A stretch of DNA of 64,000 nt from Cryptomeria japonica (lineage: Eukaryota > Streptophyta > Pinopsida > Cupressales > Cupressaceae), in NCBI RefSeq assembly GCF_030272615.1, contig NC_081406.1:219528997-219592996 (forward strand). Reading direction: 5' to 3'. Under the pieces are notes generated by a model. The model searched no databases. It had not been told where the DNA came from and was given only the letters and a program-made list of their open reading frames with translations. Made by a program: the position numbers and the translations under genes. Positions 53,446-64,000 of the stretch are shown piece after piece; the first letter of the stretch is position 1; every line of letters begins with the position of its first letter.

Positions 53446-55785
53446 ATAGGTGTTTTGTTCAAGTTGCTCCCATGTATTTTCTTCGATAATTTGATGCCCT
53501 ATCTCGACAATTTCTTTGGAGTGGTAATTTGTCGATTGATAAATGGAGCCTTGTCAAGTGGGAAACTATGTGCAGACCTAAGAATGAGGGTGGCCTTGGC
53601 TTACAATCTACTATTTTGAATGGGCAAATTCTTGGTGCTAAGTTATACAGCCCTAGTGTACTAGCCAAAATTAGCTATGGGCTCGTATTCTCACCCACAA
53701 GTATCTTAAAGATGTTAATGTGTTTGATGTTCCCCGCTTTCCTTTGGCAGGATGAGGTTTTATGATCTGGAATACTTTGAAACTAGGGGTTCGGTTAGTT
53801 AAGAATGGTCTCTTTTGGATTTGTCATACGAGTTCACAAGCTCTTTTTTGGCTGGATTCTTGGGATGGTCATCCTTTTATCATTTCTTCTCATCCTCACC
53901 TTCAACCCCTTTGTGATTCTTTTAGCATTGTTGGCTGGGACACTATTGACCATTATATGATTGCTCATAATTATGGGTTGGTGGCTCATTTTCGCTGGAT
54001 ACATCCTTCTAAATGGCTGCTAGGAGAATTTGAGGAAGCTATGAAAGAGCTGGCACATATTCTGGAGTCTCGTGAGTGCACTACCTTGTCTAGGAATGAT
54101 GTTTTGGCTTGAGCTAGTAGTGATTTGTCTAGAAATTTTTTTGATCTGTTGATCACGTTGAGCTAGTGTTGCGAAATTTTGGGGACATTCAGATTCCTTG
54201 GTGGAAGAAAGTTTGGTACAAGTTCATGGCCCAAGAGAAATTTTTTCATGTGGTTGGATGTCCACAACCAATGTCTTACTTGGGATAATTTGTGCAAGCA
54301 TGGTTTTCAAGGCCCTTGGATGTGTGTGTTGCATCGTAATAGTGAAGAGAGTCACTCATCTCTTTTTTCAATGTTCCTTCACTAGACATATTTGGCACTT
54401 TTGATGGGAAGTGTGGAACCAATCTTGTTGGCATGTTCATTCGTTTAAAATATCCCATTATACTGGGTATAGAAAATTGCATAGCAATAAGTTCTTGCAT
54501 TGAACTACAAGACCTAGAATGGAACTTGCAATTTTACATTCTCACAAAACCCAACCTTAGTGCTACAACAATTGAATGATAAAGTTTGAAGGTTATGGTT
54601 TACAGTGTGCTTATTGTTTAACAATGTGAACAATGATATTGTTCACAATCAATGTAACTTTGCCAAAGACTTGCAATTTGTGCAATATAAACACCATTGG
54701 TGAAATATGTTATTGCTATTGTTCATATAATATTTCTATGATTTTTGGGAAATTTCTTTGAAGAATATCCCCTTGTAAAGTGCAATCTTTCATTGGAGGG
54801 CAAGTTAACATTTTTTTTTTGCCTTCAATGTGCTAATAACCTACAAGTAGAGTTGTTATTATGCATTGTAAATAGTAATTGAATAGCTATATGTATTATG
54901 TAATGTAAATCTGAAATCAAATTAGAAGGTTTTGTGTGCTTACCTATATATTGCATTTGGCTAGTGTTTGCAGATGGGCTTTTGTAAATTGATCATTGAG
55001 TTCTTGGACAAAGGTAGATTGTGATGGATGGAGAGAGTGGGTAGCCTTTGGACCACTACACACAATATTCTTGAAGAGGTTGAGGGGCATGTCTATTGTT
55101 GAAAACATGTTTTGCAAAGCTACCCATATTTCTATGTAGGTGTTTGAGATAAGAACCTATGAAAATAAGTAGTAGTGTATAGTAGGGGTGTGCTAATTAA
55201 ATATGAAAATGAAAATAATATTAAAAGTACTAGAATTGTACATTGGTCATTTCTTCTTGCAGATCGCCATCTTTGACATTACCTTCAAGACCTTTGTTAA
55301 CATGCTAGCTTATGCCAATTGCTCCAAAAGGAATTGACTAATTAATGGGAATTAGTTGCTACTAGTTGAGAAATTGTGAAATTGGGAGTTAGCTTGTGCT
55401 GGTTTTTGGCATAACCAAATTTTGACTCAATAGGCACGTCTTGAAAGGTGACATAACTCACCTAACATTCCTTCTCAACTTAAATTTAAAAACCTTTCAG
55501 ATTTTAGAAAGAAAGAAGGAAAAAAAAAAAAAAAGTTGAACAAGGCATACAAATAGGGCTTCAATAGCAAAGATCTAGCTTCAAAACACATTTATATATA
55601 AAATTGTATGATACACTACATCCAAAAGTGAATGCAAGAAACTCAATTGATGTGGTCAAGAACAAGGTTGACTCAATAGGCACCTCTTGAAAGGTGACAT
55701 AATTCACCTAACATTTCTCAACTTAAATTTAAAATACTTCCAGATTATAGAAAGAAGGAAGGAAAAAAACAAAGAAAAAAGTTGA
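53446..55785 (+). mobile_element. LINE copy 3, 5'-truncated
   Basis: Begins abruptly with ATAGGTGTTTTGTTCAAG, matching copy 2 from about 50660, and runs through the ORF2 C-terminal part (open pieces 53529-53765 and 53762-54112), the zf-RVT-type region (to 54404), the 3' UTR and two tail-repeat units (55444 and 55690). It shares the stops and frameshift of the other copies. Confidence 0.87.
53447..54405 (+). pseudogene. LINE copy 3 ORF2 C-terminal fragment
   Basis: WETMCRPKNEGGLGLQ, LFWLDSWDGHPF, KWLLGEFEEAMKELAHILE and the zf-RVT-type block (FFMWLDVHNQCLTWDN, then in another frame THLFFQCSFTRHIWHF). The region 53762-54112 is the longest unbroken piece of this domain among the three copies and shows its frame best. 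Confidence 0.83.
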
Positions 55786-56096
55786 ATTTCATGGTTGCTA
55801 TAGTGGAGCTCCATTTAAATAATCAATTGTATAATATACCTTAATATATCTTTTAGAAGTGGCATCTGATTTTAAGCATTCTACAAAATAAAGCAATTAC
55901 CCAAAACCCCTTTCCCATTAAAACAAGTGTTGCAAAGCAGCGAAGCTCCTTGAATAGGAGGTACATGTGTAAATTAACTGCAAAATTAAAGTAAAATATT
56001 TCTAATGTAAATGAATAGGAGAAACACAAAATTAATGTTTACCACTTATAATATTGTTCATTGAAACATAATATGTTGAAACAATGTTAAGTATTC
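55786..56096 (+). other. Unassigned spacer
   Basis: AT-rich sequence between LINE copy 3 and the giant LTR. I see no gene. It ends with the target duplication TATTC (56092-56096), so it once joined the sequence at 59976. Confidence 0.5.
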
Positions 56097-58850
56097 TGTG
56101 AGGCCTCACCTCGACTCAGTCTGACATTCAGTGGATTTTATATTTAGACTATTATGGATACTTTATTTTGATGCATTTTGAGACATAGAACTTATATGAT
56201 TTCAGGATTTGGATAACATTGCTATGATTTGATGATTTACTTATATGCTCCATGTGATAGAACACTACATGATTGTTAGATAGGATGATATTGCAATGAT
56301 AGATGTCGTTATTGAATTTGCAGGACTTTACTATGAATATTGAACTATGATGTATGGTTAAGTTTATGTGAATTGGGATGAAATTGCTTATGAGAATTTG
56401 CTTGATAAAAGATGTATTTATTCTGTGTAGATGAAAATTTTATGCAAGTGATGATGTGTATTGTTAAATTATTGAATTATATTATATATGGATATTTGGA
56501 AGTACTAATGTGTAAATTGAGATGCGCAGGAAATTTACCATGTGACCATGGAAAATTACGGAGAACCAAACCTAGACTTATGTATGTTCGTAAGCCAGGG
56601 GTTATCTATTTGGAGATACAACACCCCGTTTGTATTTTATTTTATTCGTAACAGTATATGTTGCATGAGTGTTAAGTGTTATTTAAATTTAATGTGTAAA
56701 AACCACAAGAGACAATTTCATGTTTTAATTTGTAAAAGTGTTTTATTTGTGTCACTTGACACATGTGTGGATTTAAATTTAAATGTTTTATTTTTGTCTC
56801 TTGGTGGGAAAGTGTTTAACTATAGTTTTTCCTTAAATAATTTAATGTGTTGTCATAAATACTTTGGGAATATAATCTTTGGAGTGGTCAACATATGTTT
56901 GACCCGAAAATAAACTTCTGAGGGGTTTAAAATGGGTTAAATGAACATCTAGGGGTAGTTTAATAGGGTTTCCTAAAGCCCATAAGGTATACCTAGGGGT
57001 TAGAGGTAATTTTAGGCAAGTTTCTACTTTTTAATGATCTTTTTAATGCTTTAAAAATTGGCTTTTTTGAGTTGTGCGAAAATTGAAAATTAGAAGTTTA
57101 AATCTAATTGAAATTTTTCCTTTTGGAATGAGAGTCTTTTTGCTTTCTACTTTACTTTCCTTTTTGGTTTTTAGAAACTTGTGAGAACTCAGAGAATGAG
57201 CTTCTTAAGGAAGATTCTGAGAATTTGAGGGTAATCACCCACTCTCCATTTTTGGAGACAAGAGAATTTTTGAAAGGAAAAGAATAGTTTGGGATAGAAA
57301 AAAAAAATTTGACTAAGGGTAGAAGAAAGAAGATTCATGGATTGGGCAGCTCTTCCTCAAACATTATACTACCATTGGGCAGGTTAAGGTTGGTTTGATT
57401 ATTCTTAAAAATGTCTATTTTTCTTGTATGTGTTTGAGAGTATGATTGGTGAAAGAAATCTGTGTTTTTGAATGTCTTGTTTTAGAATTTCATTTGAAAA
57501 TCTTGCATTATCCTTTGTTGTGTTTTGGGAGTTTTCTCAAGACCTCTTACTCTTGGGAGAGAAGAGGATCTTGTGGGTGGTAGCAGTGACAACCCTCGAG
57601 TGAGAGACTCTCGTTTGAGAGTGATCACAAGGGATCTTTGTGTGACCCTTGCTGCATGGCCTGTTTGTGCAATGGGGGTCATAAGGAGGGATATAAGGCT
57701 AGAATGCCTTTGGGGGGCATAAGGAATATGGGGTTGAGATTCTTGATGTATTTATTGTGCCATGAGGTGGCTACTTGTTTTTCCATACTTGCAGTTCTCC
57801 TTAGGGTATTGGTCCACTACCACCCTTGAAAAGATCATCACCAAAGTGTGGTGCTGTGAAGCCAAGTTGGGAGTGTGTCTGTAAATCTGTATGTATTTTG
57901 CCTTTTATGTGTTTGCCTGTTTGTTACCCGTCTAGGACTTGGTTCTCCAAGCTCGGGGGTGGCTACCAATTAGCCTAGGCTGGGAGGTGAGCACTCCATG
58001 GTCATTTTGTGATTTATTATGCAGGAAAGTCGGGAGAAGAGAATAGGAACAATGAAAAGATGCAGAAGATTATTGTTGAAGATACTTAAATCCATTTGCA
58101 GTTATTTGTTTAAATTTGATAGTAGAAATATACCTTCATTCATTGAATGAGAGGCAAGTTGTAATTTTGAAATAGGACATGAGATTTAGTATTGTAGTTA
58201 AATAAAGAAACATCTTGTAATTTTGCTGAATATTGAAAGAGTTGTAAAAAGCCAGATATGCTTCTATTTTCTACTTTGAAAAGAAAAGGGTTGCTTGATT
58301 TGCATGCAAAAGTTTTTTTTGAAATATAAAAGAAAATCAGCTTTTTAATAAATTTTATCTTCATTCTACTTGTAGAAAAATATGGGTAGTATTTATTGTT
58401 AATATTTTAATGAATGTATGCATGTTGTTTTAAAGGTGAATATTGAAGTTTATTTTTCTATTGTAAGATCTAAGTTTTTTTTTGGGATCCTAGAAAATAA
58501 TAGTAGCAAGAGTGAAATTTCACAATTAAGTTTAGGAATAAAATCAAAGCATTCATCTCTTCTAATTCCTTAATTTGAGTTTATTAAACTTTAGATTATT
58601 TTTTTAGTTGCTATTAAGTTATTGATTTCTATGGTTATTTTATTGCAAGATATAAATCTATAACTATTACTTTGCTGTTATCTTATTAAATTTATTCACC
58701 TTAGACTCTAGCAATATCATATTTTTGCTTTTGATAATATCCAGAAAAGAAAAAAAATAAAAAATCAGAGTGTTAAATATATAGAAATTTCTTCTAAACC
58801 CTATATTCTTAAAACAAATGAAAAAAGAGAGCCTAAGTTTATTTACCAAA

Positions 58851-58972
58851 TATATATATATATATATATTAATTTAGCATTATGAGTTTACTTTGTTATT
58901 TTGTTTCTTTTATAAAAAAAATTTGCTTATAAAATTAGCATTGAGAAATATATATATATATATATATATATA
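58851..58972. repeat. (TA)n tracts inside the giant LTR
   Basis: Two alternating TA runs, about 58852-58869 and 58950-58971, separated by about 80 bp of AT-rich sequence. They lie just upstream of the GC-rich hairpin block. Confidence 0.9.
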
Positions 58973-59040
58973 AATTTATATTATATATAAATTAAAAAAA
59001 AATTATAAAAAAAATAAACAAAAAAAAAAGTGGGGCTAAG

Positions 59041-59163
59041 CACTGTGCATCGCACAGTGAACAGCGGCAAGCTGCGCACTGTACAATGTACAGTGACCGG
59101 CGGTGCCGCACACTGTGTGCTGCGCAGTGGGCGGCAAGGCCGAACACTGTGCAGTGCACAGTG
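59041..59163. repeat. Four regularly spaced 8-3-8 hairpins, GC-rich
   Basis: CACTGTGC/GCACAGTG with loop ATC (59041-59059), CACTGTAC/GTACAGTG with loop AAT (59077-59095), an imperfect unit with loop GCT (59111-59129) and CACTGTGC/GCACAGTG with loop AGT (59145-59163). Starts are 36, 34 and 34 bp apart. Spacers are GC-rich and contain GGCGGC. The first, second and fourth have perfect 8-bp arms. Confidence 0.92.
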
Positions 59164-59975
59164 GGCGGCCATGGCCGAGCCGCCGCCTTGGAAACCCCCC
59201 CGTCACTCCTCAATAAACCTGCATCAAAAAAATTTGTGGCCGCCGCCATGGGGTTTCGGCCCTATGGAAATTAAATGGTAATCAAGAAAAAAGAATTAAA
59301 CCCTAGCCTGGGTAGGGCTAGGGTAAATGAAATAAAAATAATATGTTAGATTAATTTAGTTTAGAGTCATTTAATATATATAAAAAAAAAAATCCCTAAT
59401 TAGGGTTTGTATGAAAATTTACTTTTAAAAGTAGTGGAAAAATCTATATTTAAGATTAGATAGGTTTTTCCATATAGATAGACGTGGGAATTTTAACCCC
59501 AACTAATTATTTTATTAAATTAACTAATTGTGAAGCCTTGATTAAATAGAAAAAAAAAATAGGGGTAATTAATTTCTCGAAAACTAAATTGGATTTTGGA
59601 AAGACAATTTTCCTCCTCGGATAATGTCATTTTAGAAAATTAAGTTGACACTTTAATCCATTAATTTAATTAATGATTTAAAATGAAATTCAGACAATAT
59701 GGCTTTATGGGAGATCAATTCTTATCTTCGTCTACCCATTTAAACGAGTTTAATAAATTAAACTAACAACTTTATTTGATGAGAAAATAAATTAAAACAT
59801 TTAGTTTCTGCAAATGATTTTTAATTAAGTTTCGATACGTAGCTATATCAAGAGTTAGTTTGAACCTTGTTATGACCAACATGTTTAAACATGTCGTGAA
59901 AGAAAACTTTGTTAATCAACTAGTTGTTTTAAAAAAAAATTCATTTCGTTTTTGCCCTAAATTTTGGGCATGACA

Positions 59976-61702
59976 TATTCACACAAGCTATAGAGAGAGT
60001 TTCACTGAAACAGAATATACTGAAATAGATTTATAGAAAGAACAATACAAGCTCAAATATGATGGTCTCACAACTTGAGGTAGGACAACATAGCTACAAA
60101 AGTATATAGGAAACATGTTTTGCAAGGGTTTATGCCTGGTAAATATGGCAATAAAAAGGGAGGACAACAAAGCTAGATATGTTGTTACAGAAAGGCTTGC
60201 AGGCTAAATCTTGCCTGAAACATTTGTCCTGGGTTAATATTGGTGGCTTTGTGGGTGAGTTGTGTGGTATATTGTGAAATCCCTAAAGACACCTACCTAA
60301 ACTTGAGGACAATATATTTTATAAAAAACTTGAAGAATGCATTTCTACTTCTTTTCTATATAGATGAAATCCATAACTAAATGTGTATCATCCATGTTAA
60401 CCAGACTTGTACTTCTGTACTTTTGATTCATGATATGGTAAGGCAACAACATTTCAATCCAGATCTCTACCTGATCTTTCTCTTAAGAAAAATTGACAAA
60501 CTAGTCCATATATTATTGTTTCATGGAAAACCTACTTAATACTTGCATAAATAGTTAATGTGGCCAGTTCACATGAAGAAGATATAATAATAAATTTAGT
60601 TTGGTGAAAAACACAGTGAGCATCTCACATAAAGAAGCTATAAAACTTGATTTAGTTTGTTCCACCAATGTTCCAAGAAGACATACAATTAGTATCCCAG
60701 TTACCAACAACTATTAAGAATCAAGTAACAATGAGACCCAAATTTGCAAATAGTTACACTTTCTTTTGAGCAAAATGAAGTGCAATGATGCTGCTTCTCA
60801 ACATTTTACTCACAAAAGGATTTGTATTTGTGATACTCTGACCCAATTTGTATTTGTGAGTGCTCCTCTCAAGTTCTTGGGACTTATTTCAACTATGTAG
60901 ACAACAACCTATCCAGGTATTAAAAATAATAGGAATTCAAACCAGTTACCAAAACAAACATAATCAAAATTCAAAATGCAATATCTCTCCCTTACAAATG
61001 ACAAGCAATGAGCCTTATATAGAGGTCTCTTTACAATGAAAGGCTCAGATTGATTCAAGATCAATGGCCAAGATTATAAGATAAAACCCTAATTAGAGTT
61101 TGTTACAACCACCATTGCATTGCCCAATGAGAGATGAGGGTAGGTAAGATAAATAATATTTGATGTAGCGCCATGTGTCACTTATACCCTCTTTGAATGA
61201 ACGTTGACTTGGTACACATTGATTGATCGAATAGTGACTGGGATGCCACCTCATCTTGCTTCATAGACTTAATCAATTTGCCTCAAACATTATTAATGAA
61301 ATTTGGAATTCCTTATGATACTTTACATTCCATCCTTATGTTAGGGAATTTCATGAACTATTTCCTTAATTATGTTTGGAATATTTTCCCAATCTTGGAA
61401 TCTTGAATTATTTCCTTCCTTGGCAGTCTTTGATACTGAAATCCCTTGATGTAGTTTCAGGTTTCTTGATGTAAAATCCCTTGTTCTCATGTCTTGAACT
61501 TTCTTTCCTTTGTTTGTTCATCATAAAGGTAAAGTCTTGTTCATGATTGATCTAGTCCGCATCTTCACCCTTGGAAATCTTTGTCCAGAAATCCTCTTCC
61601 AATCCTTGAAGTGTTGATCTTCCTTATCCGCATTTGTGATGTTGTCCTTATAATATGCATCATCTTCAAGCCTTGAACATTATTCCTCCTTTCCTCATAA
61701 CA
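59976..61702 (-). other. Unassigned region, possibly an LTR in minus orientation
   Basis: No gene is recognised. The minus strand has a good TATA box (61014-61022) and a downstream AG-rich leader-like stretch. A possible start TGTTATGAGG at 61702 lies near the end of the decayed reading frame at 62032-64000. The element ends cannot be proved: I find no second LTR and no TSD. Confidence 0.3.
61014..61022 (-). promoter_or_regulatory. TATA-box-like motif
   Basis: Minus strand CTATATAAG followed by GCTC, the same nine bases as in the G1 and G2 LTRs. Its role is inferred from sequence only. Confidence 0.4.
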
Positions 61703-62031
61703 ATCCTACAAAACAAAAAAACATTAAATCAAACACCCTTGTGATAAACTTTATTTCAACCTTGGTGGGAAATCCATCCACATACAGATTGATCAGTCCT
61801 CAAAACATCCGCATTATCCCTATAGTGTACTTTGTAAGTCTGCTAATATATGCTTTGTACTTCTCTTTTTCTTCTTCTTCATGGTCCACTCTTGCATTGA
61901 TTACTCTAATTGCATCACCAAGTTTTTTTTATCCCTATGCCTTTGTAGTGCAACCAAGTGCAAATGAGGAAATCTGAAAATTCCATGGGAGTAGCAGCAT
62001 CCTGAGTAACATCCCCAATAGGAACAACAAC
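61703..62031 (-). other. Noncoding tail after the decayed reading frame
   Basis: The minus-strand frame continues for some tens of codons past the TAG at 62032-62034, then has clustered stops. A Lys run reflects the CTT/CTC-rich stretch near 61862-61885. No separate gene is seen. Confidence 0.4.
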
Positions 62032-64000
62032 CTATGCAAACCACATCCTTGTCTCATCCATGGTTATATGTGACAAAATCTCAGCCTTCTTAGGTTCTTC
62101 TTCCTTGTCACTCCTAGCTAAGTAGTCATCAATGTCATCAATTGGTTGCACCTCTACCATCTTCTTTCTCTTTTCCATACTTCTCATTAGCCAGTCAAGA
62201 ATAGTGTCCATCTCCATACCATCATCTAGACACATCTCCTGATCAAGCTCCTTCAGATTTGAGATAACATCATCATCACCATCTAGATTATCTTTACTCA
62301 AATCATATACATCCTTCCCCAAAATAACCTCCAAAAGGAAAATGGGGGATGTCGACTGATCATCATCTTCATGTGGTGGAGCGGATGTAGCATTAGCACA
62401 CAAATCCTAAACATTATCTAGCAATATCACTTTGTTAGAACAGTGTTCAAACTCCATGTTCTGCATTGGTACTTCAATCTCTTTGATTGATGATGGAGGG
62501 GAAACAATAGGTGAAGGCATGAAAAATTTCTGCTTCTTCTTCCTAACTTCCTCAACCTTCTTCCCTCTAGCCTTGATTTCTCCAGGTGTGTTCTTCCTAC
62601 AATTCGGAGCTTGACTTTCCTCATCCACATAAATTCTAACATCACTGATAGTTCTTTGATCTCCTTCTGAAGAGGATTCCTCTTGTTTCATCTTATCATA
62701 AGTGAAGGAAACACCCATGTTAACAAGTCTATTCATTTGTTTTTCCACCCATGCTCGGGAGAAACTCAAGATCTCTCACATCAACAAACTCAAATCTGTA
62801 GTTTCTTGTTCTAAACAATTAGGCAAAAGGATTGCCTTCTTCATTTCACTTTCATATAAAGGATGTGTACCATCCTTCTCATCTACAATCTGACCAGGAA
62901 TGAGGAAAAGTTCACACTTCCTCATGAAACACACAGACATTTTGGACCACATTCTACTCTTTAATGCTTGCTTGTCCATTAAGCTAGCCCAATAATCTTC
63001 AATGTCCACTTTGTGTATGAAATTATCACTCTTCGTCCTTCCAACTTTCTTATGAGGATCGAATCTTTCTCTTTTCTTATATGTAGCAAGATGATAAAAT
63101 GAAAGCTCTTCAATTGTTGTGTTGGTTGTTGCAGCAGTATGACAAACCTCCATTTTTTTCCCTACGGAAATAGGAAATGACACCCTCATTCTATGTTTGT
63201 CCGTCTAGATAGAATCATACTCCAGAAGTTGTCTCACCATTTCCAATAGGATCATTCTATCTGTAGGATACCTAGGAAGCCTGTAAGGTTCAGATTGAAA
63301 TCCATGAATCCTTAGGTACATGAAAGTGGGAAACTGAATATACCATGATCCATACTACTCTATCAACTTTGTTACCTCCTTGGACAACCTCTTGTGGATT
63401 TTGCCTTGCAACATCTGCATTATGTACATAGTGAATGTATCAGTCACTCTCTTATAGTCTTGAATTCAATATATGTTATGTTGTGGATAGCACTCATAGC
63501 TCCTGAATTGTCCATGTCCATTCCTGACTTCACCTTTGCATATCAATCCTTTGCAAGTCACAAATCCTGCAAGTATTTACATGAGATAGGAAGTCATGGT
63601 GAATGACTTGGATCTCTCCACATTCCTCGATTGAAAGTCCAGATTGTCACTTATGATTTTAGACCAATTGATCAACTTTCCCTTCAAACAATCCTGGACA
63701 AAGTAGAACATCCATCCATCATAGATGGCACCCTACGGTATCCCCATCACTCAGTTAAGTAAGAGCACTAAATCACTATATTCATCTTTGAAATCTATGC
63801 ACATGAGTGTCTTGGGAGCCTTGTAATGATGAGCCCTTGGTTCAATCATCCACTCTTTGTTCACAACCATCTTGCATGCATCCATCTTCTTCTTATATCT
63901 CTCTTCATATTCATCCTTAGTTCTACCCTTCATATCTACCCCACGTGGAATTCCAAGCACCTCAACAACTGCATCCTCAACAAGGTAGGCATAATGGCAC
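62032..64000 (-). pseudogene. Unrecognised long reading frame, broken by stops only
   Basis: Open pieces 63960-63751, 63189-62776, 62769-62407 and 62403-62032 are all in one minus-strand frame, and the stretches between them also read in that frame (for example YRLPRYPTDRMILLEMVRQL just before 63207). In-frame stops include 63751-63753, 63205-63207, 62776-62778, 62407-62409 and 62032-62034. The N-terminal two thirds looks folded, with aromatic and basic residues. The last third is acidic and Lys/Glu-rich (DDIDDYLARSDKEEEPKK). I do not recognise the family. A retroelement-borne accessory gene is one guess; a decayed host gene is another. The start lies beyond the window. Confidence 0.6.

Larger units (their letters stand above)
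56097..59975 (+). repeat. Giant probable solo LTR (3879 bp) with perfect TSD TATTC
   Basis: Begins TGTGAGGCCTCACC and ends TTGGGCATGACA. It is flanked by TATTC at 56092-56096 and 59976-59980. TG...CA ends and a 5-bp TSD are LTR-retrotransposon features. I see no internal repeat of the ends, no PBS or PPT, and no coding frame above about 125 codons, so I call it solo. Very long LTRs are known in conifers. Orientation is uncertain. The open frames at 56412-56913 and 57482-57829 show no family. Confidence 0.82.

Noticed and set aside
56412-56913. Overlapping 79- and 123-codon frames in the giant LTR
   Set aside because: Cys/Leu-rich translation of AT-rich DNA without recognisable domain; inside an LTR.
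61703-61750. T-rich minus-strand stretch ending AG before 61702, possible splice acceptor of a host gene
   Set aside because: No downstream exon with coding potential; an LTR start (TGTTATGAGG) fits as well, and neither can be proved.

Overview
The window looks like intergenic DNA from a plant with a very large, repeat-rich genome. I infer a gymnosperm, most likely a conifer. The sequence is AT-rich. I found no intact host gene in 64 kb. Almost everything is plant retrotransposon: a Ty3/gypsy Tat-like family, three Ty1/copia elements (two with Sirevirus features) and L1-type LINEs. Long solo LTRs and heavy nonsense decay fit slow turnover of old copies. The species cannot be fixed from the sequence alone.

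The left half (1-35952) is one nested stack that can be read base by base. The oldest layer, G1 (plus strand), is the 3' part of a Tat-like gypsy element whose 5' end lies outside the window. Two solo LTRs with perfect 5-bp target-site duplications (266-1767 and 6366-7732) and an inverted copia LTR (3863-4915) sit inside G1. Copia B (7843-35652) sits in the G1 3' LTR. Copia A (10102-28419, TSD TAGAA) sits in the copia B gag gene. A second Tat-like element, G2 (11029-22572, minus strand, TSD ACCTG/ACCGG), sits in the copia A 5' LTR. G2 is the youngest layer and keeps an open 732-codon gag.

G1 and G2 belong to a family whose polyprotein runs Gag - protease - unknown region with a hydrophobic helix - integrase C-terminal GPY/F domain. 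Reverse transcriptase, RNase H and the integrase core are absent, so the family is presumably mobilised in trans. G2 also carries an antisense fragment of a host plant-mobile-domain (PMD, MAIN-like) gene in its long 3' noncoding region. The LTRs of this family and of both solo LTRs carry runs of AT-rich hairpins.

The right half (36981-55785) holds three head-to-tail copies of one L1-type LINE. They share stop codons, a frameshift and a mutated RT active site, which suggests duplication of an already dead copy. The first copy contains an inverted duplication of its own sequence, split by copia C (39604-44173, minus strand). The LINE tails carry ~245-bp tandem repeats.

From 56097 to 59975 lies a 3.9-kb probable solo LTR with a perfect TSD. 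It contains four regularly spaced 8-3-8 GC-rich hairpins. The right edge (62032-64000, minus strand) is one long reading frame broken only by stop codons. I do not recognise its family.
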